Origin: Lewinella sp. 4G2
Lineage (GTDB): Bacteria > Bacteroidota > Bacteroidia > Chitinophagales > Saprospiraceae
Length of the DNA stretch: 64,000 nt
Direction of reading: 5' to 3'
Assembly: GCF_001625015.1 (NCBI RefSeq)
Contig: NZ_LVWJ02000011.1
Location: 126,501-190,500 of the forward strand
A program made the translations under genes and the position numbers. This document shows positions 63,642 through 64,000 of the stretch, one piece after another. The notes beneath the pieces are model-generated. The model was given only the letters and a program-made list of their open reading frames with translations, was not told where the DNA came from and did no database searches. Positions within the stretch are counted from its first letter, which is position 1; each line of letters starts with the position of its first letter.

Positions 63642-64000
63642 GTGGATGATCGTTTACTAGACAAGATTGCCCAGCCCTTCAACATTGAGTTGGAGGAGCG
63701 GGAAACGATGCGGGAGATGATCGATGAGATTCTTCCCGCCATTCGCCCCTTCAGTGAGCCTCACCTCGACGATGAGGACAGTCCTCTCTTTTCCCGCAAC
63801 TGGGTTCGGATGACCGACAACCCGGGAGATACCGTAGTGAAGTTGCACACCTTTAGTCGGACGGGAGAGATCATGGTCTCCAACGACGGGGAAATGGATT
63901 CTTTGAGCTTTAAGATCACCGATCCGAACCGCATCATCATCGGGGAGGCCATCCACCGCAACAGCTTCCTGTTTGAGTTGGCCTTTATGGATAATGATTT
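63642..64000 (+). CDS. Uncharacterised protein, 3' end cut by window edge
   Basis: The frame starts with a GTG at 63642 (an in-frame stop lies at 63609-63611, with no better start between) and is open to the end of the window: 119 codons plus two bases. The sequence begins MDDRLLDKIAQPFNIELEER and contains IRPFSEPHLDDEDSPLFSRN and SFKITDPNRIIIGEAIHRNS. It looks soluble and acidic, with no signal peptide or motif that I recognise. It follows crtZ on the same strand after 125 bp. Confidence 0.65.
   Translation, partial: MDDRLLDKIAQPFNIELEERETMREMIDEILPAIRPFSEPHLDDEDSPLFSRNWVRMTDNPGDTVVKLHTFSRTGEIMVSNDGEMDSLSFKITDPNRIIIGEAIHRNSFLFELAFMDND

Overview
The window looks like a chromosomal segment of a fairly GC-rich member of the Bacteroidota, most likely Saprospiria (Lewinella-like). 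The evidence is: two secreted proteins with clear type IX secretion (Por) C-terminal sorting domains and a third probable one; outer-membrane beta-barrel receptors with a carboxypeptidase-like N-terminal domain; an ATP synthase split into atpBEFHAG and atpDC clusters; Bacteroidetes-type promoters (TTTG-N19-TAnnTTTG); and almost no Shine-Dalgarno sequences. The genus is inference. No rRNA, tRNA or CRISPR array was seen.

Layout. 1-0.7 kb: 3' part of a secreted protein. 0.9-6.4 kb: atpBEFHAG on the minus strand. 6.6-9.5 kb: a membrane protein, prfA and ung. 9.8-13.1 kb: a lipoprotein and two DppB/DppC-like permeases. 13.1-20.7 kb: a T9SS cargo protein, a NUDIX hydrolase, an RluA-type pseudouridine synthase, a vanadium-haloperoxidase-like secreted protein and rfbD. 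20.9-28.8 kb: a Dna2-like nuclease-helicase, a DUF3810 protein, trxA, a serine hydrolase, a YihY protein and a thioesterase. 29.0-31.3 kb: atpDC and a small membrane protein. 31.4-38.8 kb: two envelope proteins, a sugar nucleotidyltransferase, a TonB-receptor-like barrel and a secreted ricin-type lectin. 39.0-45.6 kb: a propionyl-CoA to succinyl-CoA operon (biotin carrier, short mutase subunit, biotin carboxylase, mutase, carboxyltransferase). 45.7-57.9 kb: a second barrel receptor, an ATP-grasp protein, a sulfatase, a CorC-type protein, a LysM protein, an M23 peptidase, an alpha/beta hydrolase and a Tat-exported TIM-barrel isomerase. 58-59.5 kb: an IS110-family element with a highly structured non-coding left flank. 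59.7-64 kb: a fasciclin protein, an M14 peptidase, a CrtZ-like hydroxylase and a gene cut by the right edge.

The most unusual content lies between, and partly inside, the genes. (1) Arrays of 7-nt units with an invariant AGT (TAGTCTG, GAGTTGC, TAGTTTC types) fill many intergenic gaps, often as inverted arms forming long hairpins. Several supply the stop codon of the preceding gene, and two sit exactly between a 3-copy and a 1-copy ATP synthase subunit gene (alpha|gamma and beta|epsilon). (2) A dispersed element of about 36 nt (core GGGCGCTGCCGCAGGTGC, then 8 nt and a purine-rich tail) recurs about ten times on both strands. Most copies lie inside coding sequences and are read in different frames. 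(3) The IS110 left flank folds into strong stem-loops and is a candidate bridge RNA. (4) The two ATP synthase transcription units share a near-identical promoter and start-site sequence.
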